Shown in pieces: positions 8,885 to 17,605 of a stretch of 64,000 nucleotides of DNA. Each line of letters starts with the position of its first letter. Within the stretch, counting starts at the first letter, position 1. The translations under genes were made by a program, and so were the position numbers. Source of the stretch: Blastococcus sp. CT_GayMR19 (GTDB lineage Bacteria; Actinomycetota; Actinomycetes; Mycobacteriales; Geodermatophilaceae); NCBI RefSeq assembly GCF_004570385.1, contig NZ_SPQL01000001.1, positions 186,001 through 250,000 on the forward strand, read 5' to 3'. Under the pieces are notes generated by a model, which was not told the origin of the DNA, searched no databases, and saw only the letters and a list, made by a program, of their open reading frames with translations.

Positions 8885-10003
8885 TCAGCGCAGGTGCGAG
8901 GTGTCGTTCACCAGGCGCACCGACGCCCGGCCGTCCGACGACCAGGTCACGGTGCACAGGGACGCCGCCTCGAGGAACACCCGGTGGACGACGTCCTCGT
9001 CGACGTCCAGCCCCGCCGTCAGCATCAGCTTGATCGGCATCATGTGGGTGACGACGAGCACCGACTTCCCCGCGTGCCGCGACAGCAGACGCCGCCGCGC
9101 CCGTGCCACACGGGTGCTGACGTCCATCACCGACTCCCCGCCCGGGGCCGCGACGGTGACGTCGGTGCCGAACCGGCGGGCGGCGAGCGGGTGCTTGGCC
9201 CGCGCCTCCTCGGCGGTCAGGCCCTCGAGATCGCCGAAGTCCAGCTCGATCAGGTCGTCGTCGAACTCGACCGGCACGCCCAGCGTGGCGGCGACGAGCT
9301 CGGCGGTCTCCCGGGTCCGGCGCAGCGGCGAGGCGACGATCACGTCGATGCCCAGCTGCGCCACCCGGACCGCGGCCGCCTCGGCCTCCGCTCGACCCGT
9401 GCGGGAGAGGGGCAGGTCGTTGCGGCCGCTGAACCGGCGTTCTGGGGTGTGCTCGGTCTGGCCGTGCCGCAGCAGGTGGGTCACCGTCGTCACGAGTTGG
9501 CCGGGGACGGTGGGTGGGGAGGACAGGGCCTCCGCCTCCGGCTGGAGCTCGTCCTCCGCGACCGACGGCTCCGCGGCGCTCTCCCGGTGGATCGGCTTGC
9601 CGTCCATGGCGCTGTTGGCCAGGGCGTCCGCGGCGCCGTTCTGCGCCCGCGGTACCCACGTGTAGCGCACCCGGCCGAGCTGGCGGGCGATCTGCTGGGC
9701 CTGCAGCGCGAGCTGCTGCATGTCGGGGTGCTTGATCTTCCACCGGCCCGACATCTGCTCGACGACGAGCTTGGAGTCCATCCGCACCTCGACCTCGGCG
9801 GTCGGGTCGAGGTCGAGCGCCGCCTGCAGACCGGCCACCAGGCCGCCGTACTCGGCGACGTTGTTGGTCGCGCGCCCCACCGACGCAGCCCGCTCCGCCA
9901 GGACCCGGCCCGACGCCGCGTCACGCACGAGGGCGCCGTAGCCGGCCGGCCCCGGGTTCCCCCGCGACCCGCCGTCCGCCTCGACGATGAACCGTCGGCT
10001 CAC
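8885..10003 (-). CDS. bifunctional RNase H / acid phosphatase
   Basis: Two-domain protein of 372 residues, as in M. tuberculosis Rv2228c. Residues 1–140 are RNase HI: D10 in VEADGGSRGNPGPAGYG, E51 in EYGGL, D76 in MDSKLV and D126 in NGAADALAN form the metal site that cuts RNA in RNA:DNA hybrids. An acidic linker leads to a histidine-phosphatase domain with the LLRHGQTEHT motif (R179, H180), similar to CobC/alpha-ribazole phosphatase. It is the last gene of a minus-strand set Nif3–zinc ribbon–RNase H, the same order as in mycobacteria. The phosphatase substrate is uncertain. Confidence 0.93.
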   Translation of the reverse strand: MSRRFIVEADGGSRGNPGPAGYGALVRDAASGRVLAERAASVGRATNNVAEYGGLVAGLQAALDLDPTAEVEVRMDSKLVVEQMSGRWKIKHPDMQQLALQAQQIARQLGRVRYTWVPRAQNGAADALANSAMDGKPIHRESAAEPSVAEDELQPEAEALSSPPTVPGQLVTTVTHLLRHGQTEHTPERRFSGRNDLPLSRTGRAEAEAAAVRVAQLGIDVIVASPLRRTRETAELVAATLGVPVEFDDDLIELDFGDLEGLTAEEARAKHPLAARRFGTDVTVAAPGGESVMDVSTRVARARRRLLSRHAGKSVLVVTHMMPIKLMLTAGLDVDEDVVHRVFLEAASLCTVTWSSDGRASVRLVNDTSHLR

Positions 10004-10034
10004 GAGACGGCCACGATGGCCATATCGGCCGGGC

Positions 10035-10775
10035 TCACAGCCCGGACTCGGCGGTGCGGACCAGGATCCGGCTGCAGTTCTCGCAGCGCAGCACCTCGTG
10101 CGGGTCGGCGTTGCGGGCCGCCGCCAGCTCGTTGCCGTACAGCTCGATCCGGCAGCCCTGGCAGGCGCGGTGCCGCAGCGGCGCGGCCCCCGACGTGCCG
10201 GTCTGTTTCCGGACCCGGTCGTAGAGGGTCAGCAGCGCCTCGGAGATCCCCGCCGCCACCTCGGCCCGGGCGGCCTCGTGCTTGCTCGTTCCGTCGGCGA
10301 TGTCGGCCAGGGCGTCGTCGCGCAGCTGCACCGCGCGCTCGAGGTCCGCCTTCGCCTTCTCCAGCCCCTCCTGGGCGGATTTGAGCGCCGCCTCGGCGAC
10401 CTCGAGGCGCTCCATGAGCTCGAGCTCCTGGTCCTCGAGGTCGGACTGGCGCCGCTTCAGCGAGTCCAGCTCGTGCTGGAGGTTGGTCAGCTCCTTCGGC
10501 GAGACGCTGCCCGAATCCATCTGCCGCTGGTCCTTGATCTCCCGCTGGCGCACGGTCTCGACGTCGGACTCCAGCCGCTTCACCTCGCGGCCCAGGTCGC
10601 GCACCTCGGTCTCGGCGCGCACGACGTCGCCGGACAACGCCCGCTCCGCCTCCTCGGCCGCCTCCACCGCGGCGGCCTCGGGCAGGGTGCGCCGTCGGTG
10701 CGCCAGCTGGGTCAGCGCGACGTCCTCCGCCGCGAGATCCAGGAGTTTCTGCTGCTCGAAGTGGTCGGCCTTCAC
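10035..10775 (-). CDS. C4-type zinc ribbon / coiled-coil protein (Rv2229c-like)
   Basis: A 246-residue protein. The N-terminal three quarters (about residues 25–185) are heptad-rich and charged, typical of a long coiled coil. The C-terminus has two Cys pairs, CQGC and CENC, with a short spacer, forming a zinc ribbon. This architecture is the conserved actinobacterial family found between Nif3 and RNase H/phosphatase genes, and the neighbours here match. The molecular role is not established; nucleic-acid or protein tethering is plausible from the fold. The gene is co-directional with both neighbours and short gaps suggest an operon. Confidence 0.88.
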   Translation of the reverse strand: MKADHFEQQKLLDLAAEDVALTQLAHRRRTLPEAAAVEAAEEAERALSGDVVRAETEVRDLGREVKRLESDVETVRQREIKDQRQMDSGSVSPKELTNLQHELDSLKRRQSDLEDQELELMERLEVAEAALKSAQEGLEKAKADLERAVQLRDDALADIADGTSKHEAARAEVAAGISEALLTLYDRVRKQTGTSGAAPLRHRACQGCRIELYGNELAAARNADPHEVLRCENCSRILVRTAESGL

Positions 10776-10784
10776 GCCGCCAAC

Positions 10785-11636
10785 CTACCGTCGCGCGTCG
10801 GCGTCCCCCGCCGGTCCGGTCCGCTGCCCGGCATGCCACGTCCACGGGTCGGTCCGAAGCCGCGAGACGGACACCTCCACCCGGCCGGACAGGTCCCGGC
10901 CGAGGACCTCCGCCGCCACCGGCAGCCAGGGCCACTCGCTCGCGAAGTGCGCCACGTCGACCAGCGCCGGCCCGGGCGTCTCGGCCGCCTCCGACACCGG
11001 GTGGTGCTTGAGATCGCTGGTCAGGAACACGTCGGCACCGGCCGCGGCCGCCGCCGGCAGCAGCGACCCCCCGCTGCCCCCGCACACGGCGACCCGGCGC
11101 ACCACCCGGTCCGGATCCCCGGCCACCCGGACGCCGCCCACGGTCGCCGGCAGGACGGCGGCGGCCAGCTCCGCGAACTCGCGCAGGGACAGCGGTGCCG
11201 GCAGCCCGCCGATCCGGCCCAGCCCCGCCCGCGGGTCGGCGTCGGTCGGCTCCAGCGGAGCGGTGCCGCTCAGCCCGAGGACGGCGGCCAGCGCGTCGTT
11301 GACCCCGGAGCCGGGCGCCCGGTCGGCGTTGGTGTGCGCCACGAACAGCGCGGCCCCGGCCCGGATCAGCCGGTGCACCAGCCGGCCCTTCGGATCGTCC
11401 GCGGGCACGCCGTGCACCGGGGTCAGCAGGAGCGGGTGGTGGGTGACGAGCAGGCCGGTCCCGGTCCCGATCACCTCGTCGACGACGTCGGACGTCGGGT
11501 CGACGGCGAACAGCACGCGCTGCACGGGCTCGTCCGGATCGCCGCACACCAGGCCGACGGCGTCCCAGCTCTCCGCGAGGGCCGGGGCGTAGCGGGCGTC
11601 GAGCGCGGCGAGGACCTCGCGGAGGGGGACGGACAC
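10785..11636 (-). CDS. Nif3-like dinuclear metal-centre protein
   Basis: A 283-residue member of the Nif3/YqfO (GTP cyclohydrolase-like fold) family, which forms hexameric rings with a two-metal site. The metal-binding motifs are THHPLLL in the first half, HTNAD in the middle and HFASEW near the C-terminus. SWDAVGLVCGD near residue 20 is also typical. The GTG at 11636 gives VSVPLREVLAALD, the usual family start; a longer frame runs through the promoter palindromes and is rejected. It is first in the Nif3–zinc ribbon–RNase H run. Its biochemical role is not settled in any organism. Confidence 0.9.
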   Translation of the reverse strand: MSVPLREVLAALDARYAPALAESWDAVGLVCGDPDEPVQRVLFAVDPTSDVVDEVIGTGTGLLVTHHPLLLTPVHGVPADDPKGRLVHRLIRAGAALFVAHTNADRAPGSGVNDALAAVLGLSGTAPLEPTDADPRAGLGRIGGLPAPLSLREFAELAAAVLPATVGGVRVAGDPDRVVRRVAVCGGSGGSLLPAAAAAGADVFLTSDLKHHPVSEAAETPGPALVDVAHFASEWPWLPVAAEVLGRDLSGRVEVSVSRLRTDPWTWHAGQRTGPAGDADARR

Positions 11637-11666
11637 GGCTCCGCACTGTAGGTGAGACCCGCTCCC

Positions 11667-11721
11667 CCGCTTTCGGTACCGAAAGCGGCGGAGGGACGGC
11701 GCGCTTCCGGTACCGAAAGCG
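11667..11721. repeat. two tandem 20–22-bp palindromes in a divergent promoter
   Basis: The first copy (11667–11688) is a perfect 22-bp palindrome with core CGCTTTCGGTACCGAAAGCG. The second (11702–11721), CGCTTCCGGTACCGAAAGCG, differs from it by one base. They are 33 bp apart, and the sequence after each copy is also similar (GGAGGGACGGCG against GGGAAGGACGGCG), so the whole unit is a direct repeat. They lie between the Nif3 and FUSC start codons. They may be operators for a dimeric regulator or a dispersed repeat. Confidence 0.6.
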
Positions 11722-11764
11722 GGGGAAGGACGGCGGTCGAGGGCCCGGTGACAAGCTTCCGGGC

Positions 11765-13726
11765 ATGACCGGACGGGGGCTGCGCGAGCGGGGCCTCCGC
11801 GCACCGGCATGGCTGGAGGAGCTGGTGCGCACCACTCCCCCGCCGGTCCCGTGGCGCGACGTCGTCCGCTTCGCCGTGGCCGTGCCGGCACCGCTGGCGG
11901 TGGCGGTCCTCATCGAGGGCGGGGTGGAGCCGGGTCCGGCGCTCGGCGCGGGGGTGTTCGCCACGACCGGAGCGCTGGCGGCCAGTCTGGCGCCGCAGTC
12001 CGGCCCGCTCCGCGACCGGCTGCGCAGGACCGCCGCAGCCACCGGTTTCGGCGGGCTCGGCCTCGTCGTCGGGCAGTTCGCGACCGGCGGCGGCTGGATG
12101 CCCGTCGTCCTCATCGCCGTGCTCTCGGCGCTGGCCGCGCTGATCAGCGCGGTGAACGCGGCGCTGTCGCTGGGCGCCCTGCAGCTGCTGATCTACACCG
12201 CCCTCGCCTCCGGCCTGGCCACTCCCCTGTCCGCGGTCGAGGAGGTCGCCTTCTTCGTCGCCGGCGCGGCGTGGGCCACTCTCCTCACCCTGATCCAGGC
12301 CCGCACCGAGGCGATGGATCCGGACCGCACCGCCGTCGCCACCGTCTTCACCCGCATCGGCGAGCTGCTCACCGCCGTCGGCGCCGCGCAGGCGGAGGAC
12401 GCCCGCCGGTCGCTGACCACCGCCCTCAACGAGGCCTACGACCGGGTCATCCGCAGCCGGAGCCTGTCCGCGGGGCGCACCCGCGAGCTGTCCGAGCTGG
12501 CCGGTGTCCTCAACGCCGCGGCGCCCCTCGTGGAGGGCGCCGTCGCCGCCGCCCGGTCCGGCGCGCCGGCCGACCCGCAGGACGTCGCCGCGGTCCACGC
12601 GCTCGCCGCCGCCGTGAGCGGCGCCCGGGAGCTCACCGAGGAACGGCCCCCGCCGCTGGAGGACGGCCGCCCGGTCCCGCGGGCGGTCCGCCACGGGATC
12701 CGCCTCGTGTGGAACGTCGTGGGCGATCCCGAGGAGCGGGCGGGGGCGGCCGCCCTGGGTCCGGAGCCGGAGGACTGGCGGATCCGGCTGCGCGAGCTCG
12801 CCGACCGCACGCTGGCCAGCCCGGAGTCCCGCGCCTTCGCCGTCCGCCTGACGCTGTGCATGACCGTGGCGGAGATCGCGCGGCAGTACCTGCCGATCGA
12901 ACGGCCCTACTGGGTGCTCCTGACGGTGGCGATCGTGCTCAAGCCCGACTTCGGGTCGGTGTTCACCCGGGCCGTGCAGCGGGGCGCCGGCACCCTGCTC
13001 GGCGTCCTGCTCGGCTCCGCCCTGCTGGCCGTGCTACCCCGCGACGCCTGGGTACTCGTCGCCCTGGCCGGGACGGCGGCGCTCCTGCCGTGGGCGCGCA
13101 ACGCCAACTTCGGCCTGTTCTCGGTCTTCCAGACGCCGGTGATCATCCTGCTGCTCGACCTGGCGCTGCCCCCGGGCCCGGGCCTGGTCGCCGCGCGCCT
13201 GACCGACACCCTGATCGGCTGCGGGATCGTGCTCGTCTTCGGCTACCTGCTCTGGCCGCAGACCTGGCGGGCGCCGCTCGACGAGGCCCTGCGCGCCGCG
13301 ACCCTCGCCCTGGACGCCTTCGTCGAGGCGGCCTTCACCGGCAGCCCCGCCGACCGCCGCCGCGCCCGCCGCCGCACCTACCGCGCGCTCACCGAGCTGC
13401 AGACGCAGCTCCAGCGCCGGCTGGCCGAGCCCCCGCCGATCAGCACCCGGGCGGCGGCCTGGTGGCCGGTCATCGTGCAGCTCGAGCGGACCGCCGACGC
13501 CGTCACCGAGGCGGTGATCGCCACGCGCGGCGGCGATGCGGCCCCCGACCTGGCGCAGGTCACGGTGCTGCGCCGTGCGATCCGCCGGCTCGAGGCGGAC
13601 GTGCGGGCGCCCTCCGGCCCGGACGACGCCGAGATCCACGCCGACGGCGTGCTCGCGCCGGTGGCCCGCGAGGTGGACGCCGCGCGCCGGCTGGTCCGGG
13701 AAGCGGCCCCCGGACGGCGCGAGTGA
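11765..13726 (+). CDS. FUSC-family membrane transporter (aromatic acid exporter-like)
   Basis: A 653-residue inner-membrane protein with the FUSC layout: a first block of about five or six helices (residues 38–190), a soluble middle rich in helices (about 195–355), a second helical block with RPYWVLLTVAIVLKPDFGSVF, which is the FUSC signature, and a cytoplasmic helical C-terminus. Relatives such as YccS and AaeB export aromatic acids or affect the envelope. The ATG at 11765 is 43 bp after the second promoter palindrome. The downstream hydrolase begins 35 bp after its stop, so the two may be co-transcribed. The substrate is unknown. Confidence 0.85.
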   Translation: MTGRGLRERGLRAPAWLEELVRTTPPPVPWRDVVRFAVAVPAPLAVAVLIEGGVEPGPALGAGVFATTGALAASLAPQSGPLRDRLRRTAAATGFGGLGLVVGQFATGGGWMPVVLIAVLSALAALISAVNAALSLGALQLLIYTALASGLATPLSAVEEVAFFVAGAAWATLLTLIQARTEAMDPDRTAVATVFTRIGELLTAVGAAQAEDARRSLTTALNEAYDRVIRSRSLSAGRTRELSELAGVLNAAAPLVEGAVAAARSGAPADPQDVAAVHALAAAVSGARELTEERPPPLEDGRPVPRAVRHGIRLVWNVVGDPEERAGAAALGPEPEDWRIRLRELADRTLASPESRAFAVRLTLCMTVAEIARQYLPIERPYWVLLTVAIVLKPDFGSVFTRAVQRGAGTLLGVLLGSALLAVLPRDAWVLVALAGTAALLPWARNANFGLFSVFQTPVIILLLDLALPPGPGLVAARLTDTLIGCGIVLVFGYLLWPQTWRAPLDEALRAATLALDAFVEAAFTGSPADRRRARRRTYRALTELQTQLQRRLAEPPPISTRAAAWWPVIVQLERTADAVTEAVIATRGGDAAPDLAQVTVLRRAIRRLEADVRAPSGPDDAEIHADGVLAPVAREVDAARRLVREAAPGRRE

Positions 13727-13761
13727 CGGCCAGAACGGCCATGCCGGCCGCGGGAGGTTGG

Positions 13762-14724
13762 ATGGGCCGCGTGCCCACCCCTTTGCTGCCGGCGGCCGGC
13801 GGCCCGCCTCCCCCGGGCTCCCGGACGGTCACCACCGACGACGGCGTCCCGCTGCACGTCGAGGTGGACGGCGACCCGGCCGCGGAGCTCACCGTCGTCC
13901 TCTCGCACGGGTTCACCGCGCGGCTGGCGGAATGGGAGATCCAGCGCGCCGCCCTCCGCGACCGCGCCCGCCTCGTGCTCTGGGACCAGCGCGGCCACGG
14001 CCGGTCCGGGTGGACCCCGCTGGTCGACGCCACCATCGACCGCACCGGACGCGACCTCGGCCAGGTGCTCGACGCCGTCGCGCCCTCCGGGCCCGTGGTC
14101 CTCGCCGGCCATTCGATGGGCGGGATGAGCGTGATGGCTCTGGCCCGCCAGCGCCCGGAGCTGTTCGGCACCCGTGTCGTCGGGGTCTTCCTGCTCGCCA
14201 CGTCGGCCGGTGGACTGGTGGAGACCGGCATCCTCGCCCGGGCCGTCAAGCTGGTGCGCCGGCTGCACCTGCTGCCGCTCTACCTGCGGCTCCTCCAGCT
14301 GCTCGCGCCGCTGCTCGAACGGTTCCGGCGCCGGGGCACGGCCATCGGCCGCCGGGCGATCCGGCGGCTGCTGTTCGGTGCCGACGACGCCGACCTGGCC
14401 AACGTGCTCCTCGTGCAGAACCTGCTGGAGGAGACGCCCTATCCGGTGGCGATGGCGTTCTACGCGACGTTCCTCGACCACGACGAGAAGGCCTCCCTGG
14501 AGGTGCTCCGCCGGGTGCCCGTCACCGTGGTCGCCGCGACGCACGACCGGCTGACCCCCGCCGCGCACGGCCGGGACATCGCCGACGCGATCGGCGGGAA
14601 CGCGGAGCTGGTCGTCGTCCCGGGCGCCGGGCACAGCGTCAACCTCACCCGCCCGGACGTCGTCGACGCCGCTTTCATTGCACTCCTGGAGCGGGTCGGC
14701 AAGAGTTCCCGGCAGGCCGGTTGA
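13762..14724 (+). CDS. alpha/beta hydrolase
   Basis: A 320-residue alpha/beta hydrolase. The start at ATG 13762 was chosen because GGGAGG lies four bases upstream; ATG 13741 and GTG 13723 (overlapping the FUSC stop) are alternatives. The fold shows VVLSHGFTARLAEW, LWDQRGHGRS, nucleophile elbow GHSMGG (Ser118), an acid likely in ATHDRLTP and catalytic His291 in GAGHSVN. The cap region (about residues 155–230) is basic and hydrophobic, as in lipid-acting esterases. It is followed at 154 bp by a WS/DGAT gene, and other hydrolases cluster nearby, so a lipid ester substrate is plausible but inferred. Confidence 0.87.
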   Translation: MGRVPTPLLPAAGGPPPPGSRTVTTDDGVPLHVEVDGDPAAELTVVLSHGFTARLAEWEIQRAALRDRARLVLWDQRGHGRSGWTPLVDATIDRTGRDLGQVLDAVAPSGPVVLAGHSMGGMSVMALARQRPELFGTRVVGVFLLATSAGGLVETGILARAVKLVRRLHLLPLYLRLLQLLAPLLERFRRRGTAIGRRAIRRLLFGADDADLANVLLVQNLLEETPYPVAMAFYATFLDHDEKASLEVLRRVPVTVVAATHDRLTPAAHGRDIADAIGGNAELVVVPGAGHSVNLTRPDVVDAAFIALLERVGKSSRQAG

Positions 14725-14878
14725 CCTGGGCGACCAGGGGGCACGAGACGGTCTGCGGAACCACGACCCCGGGTTACGCGTACTCGGCGACACACCTGAC
14801 TTCGGCGGCCACCCGGACGACGTGTGACCGCCCCCGGTCCCCCGCAGGGCGGAACCGGGTGCAACGAAGGAGCAGAAC

Positions 14879-16492
14879 GTGGACCGGATGAGCGCGCTCG
14901 ATGCGAGCTTCTTCTTCGCGGAGAGCGAGAACACCCCGATGCACGTGGGGTCGGTGGCCGTCTTCGAAGGCCCGGCCCCCTCCTACGGGGACGTCGTGCG
15001 GCTGCTGCTGAGCAAGCTGCCGCTGGTGCCGCGCTACCGCCAGCGGGTGCGCCCGGTCCCGATGCAGCTCGGCCGGCCGCTGTGGGCCGACGACCCGCAC
15101 TTCCAGATCCTGTACCACGTCCGGCACACCGCGGTGCCCGGCCCGGGCAGCGACGAGCAGCTCCGCAACCTGGCCGGCCGCGTCCTCGGCCAGCGGCTCG
15201 ACATGGCCAAGCCGCTGTGGGAGCTGTGGCTGGTCGAGGGCCTGGCCGACGACCGCTGGGCCCTCATCTCCAAGGTCCACCACTGCATGGTCGACGGCGT
15301 CGCCGGCAGCGACCTCATGCAGCTGATGTTCGACCTCACCCCCGATGCCACGCACGACGAGCCCAAGGAGTGGACGCCGCAGCGCGAACCCTCCAACCTC
15401 TCGCTGATCGCCGGCGCCTTCAACGACGTCGTTGCGCACCCGGTGCAGCAGCTGGCCTCGATGCCCAGCCTGAACACGCCCGTCCAGGCCGTCAAGGAGC
15501 TCGCCGCGTCCGGCCGGACGATCGCCTCGGCGGTCCCGTCGCTGGCCAAGCAGGCGATGACACCGACCGCGCGCTCGCTCAACGGACCGATCGGCCCGCA
15601 CCGGCGGTGGGCGTGGACCGACGGCAAGTTCGAGGAGTTCAAGGCCGTCCGGACGGCGTTCGGCGGCACGGTCAACGACGTCGTCCTCACCGCGATCAGC
15701 AGCGGGTTCCGCGACCTGCTCCTGGCGCGCGGCGAGCTGTCGTCGGAGAAGCTCGTCGTCCGCTCGATGGTGCCGGTGTCGGTCCGCCGTCCCGACCAGA
15801 AGGGCGCGCTGAACAACCAGGTCTCCGCCGTCTTCGTCGACCTGCCCGTCGGGCTCGCCGACCCGGTCGACCGGCTGGCGTCGATCCGCGGCCAGATGGA
15901 CGAGTACAAGAAGACGATGAAGGCGGTGGACGCGCCGTCGATCATCGCCATGGGTGACTACGTGGCGCCGACGCTGCTGTCCATGGGCGTCAAGGCCGCC
16001 CTGCAGGCCGGGCAGATGTGGTGCCAGGCCGTGACGACGAACGTGCCGGGGCCGCGGGTCCCGCTCTACGTGCTGGGCAAGCGGATGACCACGGCCACCG
16101 CGTACGTGCCGATCGCCGGCGGGACCCGCTGCTCGATCGGGATCTTCTCCTACCTCAACACCATGACCTTCGGGATCAACGCCGACTTCGACGGCTACCC
16201 CGACGTCGACGTGCTCTCCGGCGGCATCCGCACGGGCATCGACGAGCTCCTCGCACTGGCAGCGGAGAAGGGCACGGCGAAGCCGGCCGGGACGGCGGAG
16301 CCGGAGAAGGAGCCGGCCGCCACGAGCACGCCCACCAAGCGCGCTCCCGCGAAGAGCGCCGCTGCGAAGAGCGCCGCTGCGTCGGGCCCGGCGAAGACGT
16401 CCGCGGCCAGCAGCAGCACGGGCCGGGCCACCGCCACCGAGCGCACGGCGGCCCCGAAGGCGGCGCCCAGGACGTCGACGACGGACCGATGA
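14879..16492 (+). CDS. WS/DGAT wax ester synthase / diacylglycerol acyltransferase
   Basis: A 537-residue O-acyltransferase that joins an acyl-CoA to an alcohol or diacylglycerol, making storage lipid at the membrane. The GTG at 14879 has GAAGGAG upstream and yields MDRMSALDASFFF, the family N-terminus. The catalytic motif HHCMVDG is at 134–140, and NVPGPRVPLY marks the second domain. After the family end (about residue 465) comes a tail of about 70 residues rich in Lys, Ala, Pro and Thr (KRAPAKSAAAKSAAA). Its TGA overlaps the ATG of the SDR gene (ATGA), so translation is coupled. Five neighbouring genes also look lipid-related. Confidence 0.92.
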   Translation: MDRMSALDASFFFAESENTPMHVGSVAVFEGPAPSYGDVVRLLLSKLPLVPRYRQRVRPVPMQLGRPLWADDPHFQILYHVRHTAVPGPGSDEQLRNLAGRVLGQRLDMAKPLWELWLVEGLADDRWALISKVHHCMVDGVAGSDLMQLMFDLTPDATHDEPKEWTPQREPSNLSLIAGAFNDVVAHPVQQLASMPSLNTPVQAVKELAASGRTIASAVPSLAKQAMTPTARSLNGPIGPHRRWAWTDGKFEEFKAVRTAFGGTVNDVVLTAISSGFRDLLLARGELSSEKLVVRSMVPVSVRRPDQKGALNNQVSAVFVDLPVGLADPVDRLASIRGQMDEYKKTMKAVDAPSIIAMGDYVAPTLLSMGVKAALQAGQMWCQAVTTNVPGPRVPLYVLGKRMTTATAYVPIAGGTRCSIGIFSYLNTMTFGINADFDGYPDVDVLSGGIRTGIDELLALAAEKGTAKPAGTAEPEKEPAATSTPTKRAPAKSAAAKSAAASGPAKTSAASSSTGRATATERTAAPKAAPRTSTTDR

Positions 16493-17604
16493 GCCCCGCG
16501 CGACAGCGGGGCGCCGGCGCCCTCGGGAAGGGACCGCGGGGCATCGACCAGCCGGACGAGGCACCGTCCGACGAGGAACCGTCCGACGAGACCCCGTCGG
16601 ACGGGGCACCGTCGGAGCGCGAGCTCACCGTCGCGGTCACCGGGCCGACCGGCACGTTCGGCGCCGGCCTGATCCCCCTCCTGCAGGACGACGACCGGGT
16701 CGCCCGGATCATCGGGATCGCCCGCCGGCCCTTCGACCCGGCCGGGCGCGGCTGGACGAAGATGCAGTACCGGCAGGGCGACGTCCGCGATCCCGAGGCG
16801 CTGCAGGAGGCCTTCCGCGGCGCCGACGTCGTCGTGCACCTCGCGTTCCTCATCACCGGGAACGCCTCCCGACGGACGGCCCGCGAGATCAACGTCGAGG
16901 GCACGCTCAACGCGTTCCGGGCCGCCGCGGCCGCCGGCGTCCGGCGCTTCGTCCATGCCTCCTCGGTCGCGGCGTACGGCTTCCACGCCGACAACCCCGC
17001 CCTCATCGCCGAGGACTGGCCGGTGCGCCCGGCCAACCGGCTGTTCTACGCGCAGGAAAAGGCCGAGCTCGAGCACCTGCTCGAGGTCGAGGCCGCCACC
17101 TCGGGCGGGCTCGCGCTCTATCTCTTGCGCCCGCCGGTCGTGCTCGGCCCGAACGTGGTCGGCGGCAAGGACATCCTGCCCGGGCCGCTGGCCCCGCTCG
17201 GCCGCCGGTTGTTCGGCCGGCCGCGGCGCCTGCCGGTCCCGGTGCCCCTGCTGGTCCCCGAGTACCCACTGCAGTTCGTGCACGAGGAGGACGTAGGCCG
17301 CGCCCTGCAGTTGTGCGTCGTCGCCGCGGGACCGCCCGGCGCCTACAACATCGCCGGCGAAGGCGTGCTCACCGCGGGGGACGTGGCCGGCGAGTTCGGC
17401 GCGCTGCCGGTGCGCCTTCCCGCTGCCCCGGCCCAGGCAGCGGCCCGGGCATTCGCGCGGCTGCCGTTCCTGCCGCCCGCGGCGGAGTGGGTGGACGCCT
17501 TCACGCACCCGGCGATCATGGACACGACGAAGGCCCGCGAGGAGCTGGGCTGGCAGCCGCGCTACACCGGGCTCGAGGCGCTGCGCGCCACGCTCCGCCC
17601 GTAG
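16489..17604 (+). CDS. NAD-dependent epimerase/dehydratase (extended SDR) with acidic N-terminal extension
   Basis: A 371-residue extended short-chain dehydrogenase. After a 45-residue extension the Rossmann fold opens AVTGPTGTFGAG (GxxGxxG at 52–58). DVVVHLAF, a serine strand HASSVAAYG and the catalytic pair YAQEK (Y187, K191) follow. The extension has acidic repeats (DEAPSDEEPSDETPSD). The ATG overlaps the acyltransferase stop, so the two are coupled. Similar SDRs act on nucleotide sugars, sterols or acyl chains; the pairing with a WS/DGAT favours a lipid or lipid-linked substrate, by inference only. Confidence 0.87.
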   Translation: MSPARQRGAGALGKGPRGIDQPDEAPSDEEPSDETPSDGAPSERELTVAVTGPTGTFGAGLIPLLQDDDRVARIIGIARRPFDPAGRGWTKMQYRQGDVRDPEALQEAFRGADVVVHLAFLITGNASRRTAREINVEGTLNAFRAAAAAGVRRFVHASSVAAYGFHADNPALIAEDWPVRPANRLFYAQEKAELEHLLEVEAATSGGLALYLLRPPVVLGPNVVGGKDILPGPLAPLGRRLFGRPRRLPVPVPLLVPEYPLQFVHEEDVGRALQLCVVAAGPPGAYNIAGEGVLTAGDVAGEFGALPVRLPAAPAQAAARAFARLPFLPPAAEWVDAFTHPAIMDTTKAREELGWQPRYTGLEALRATLRP

Positions 17605-17605
17605 C

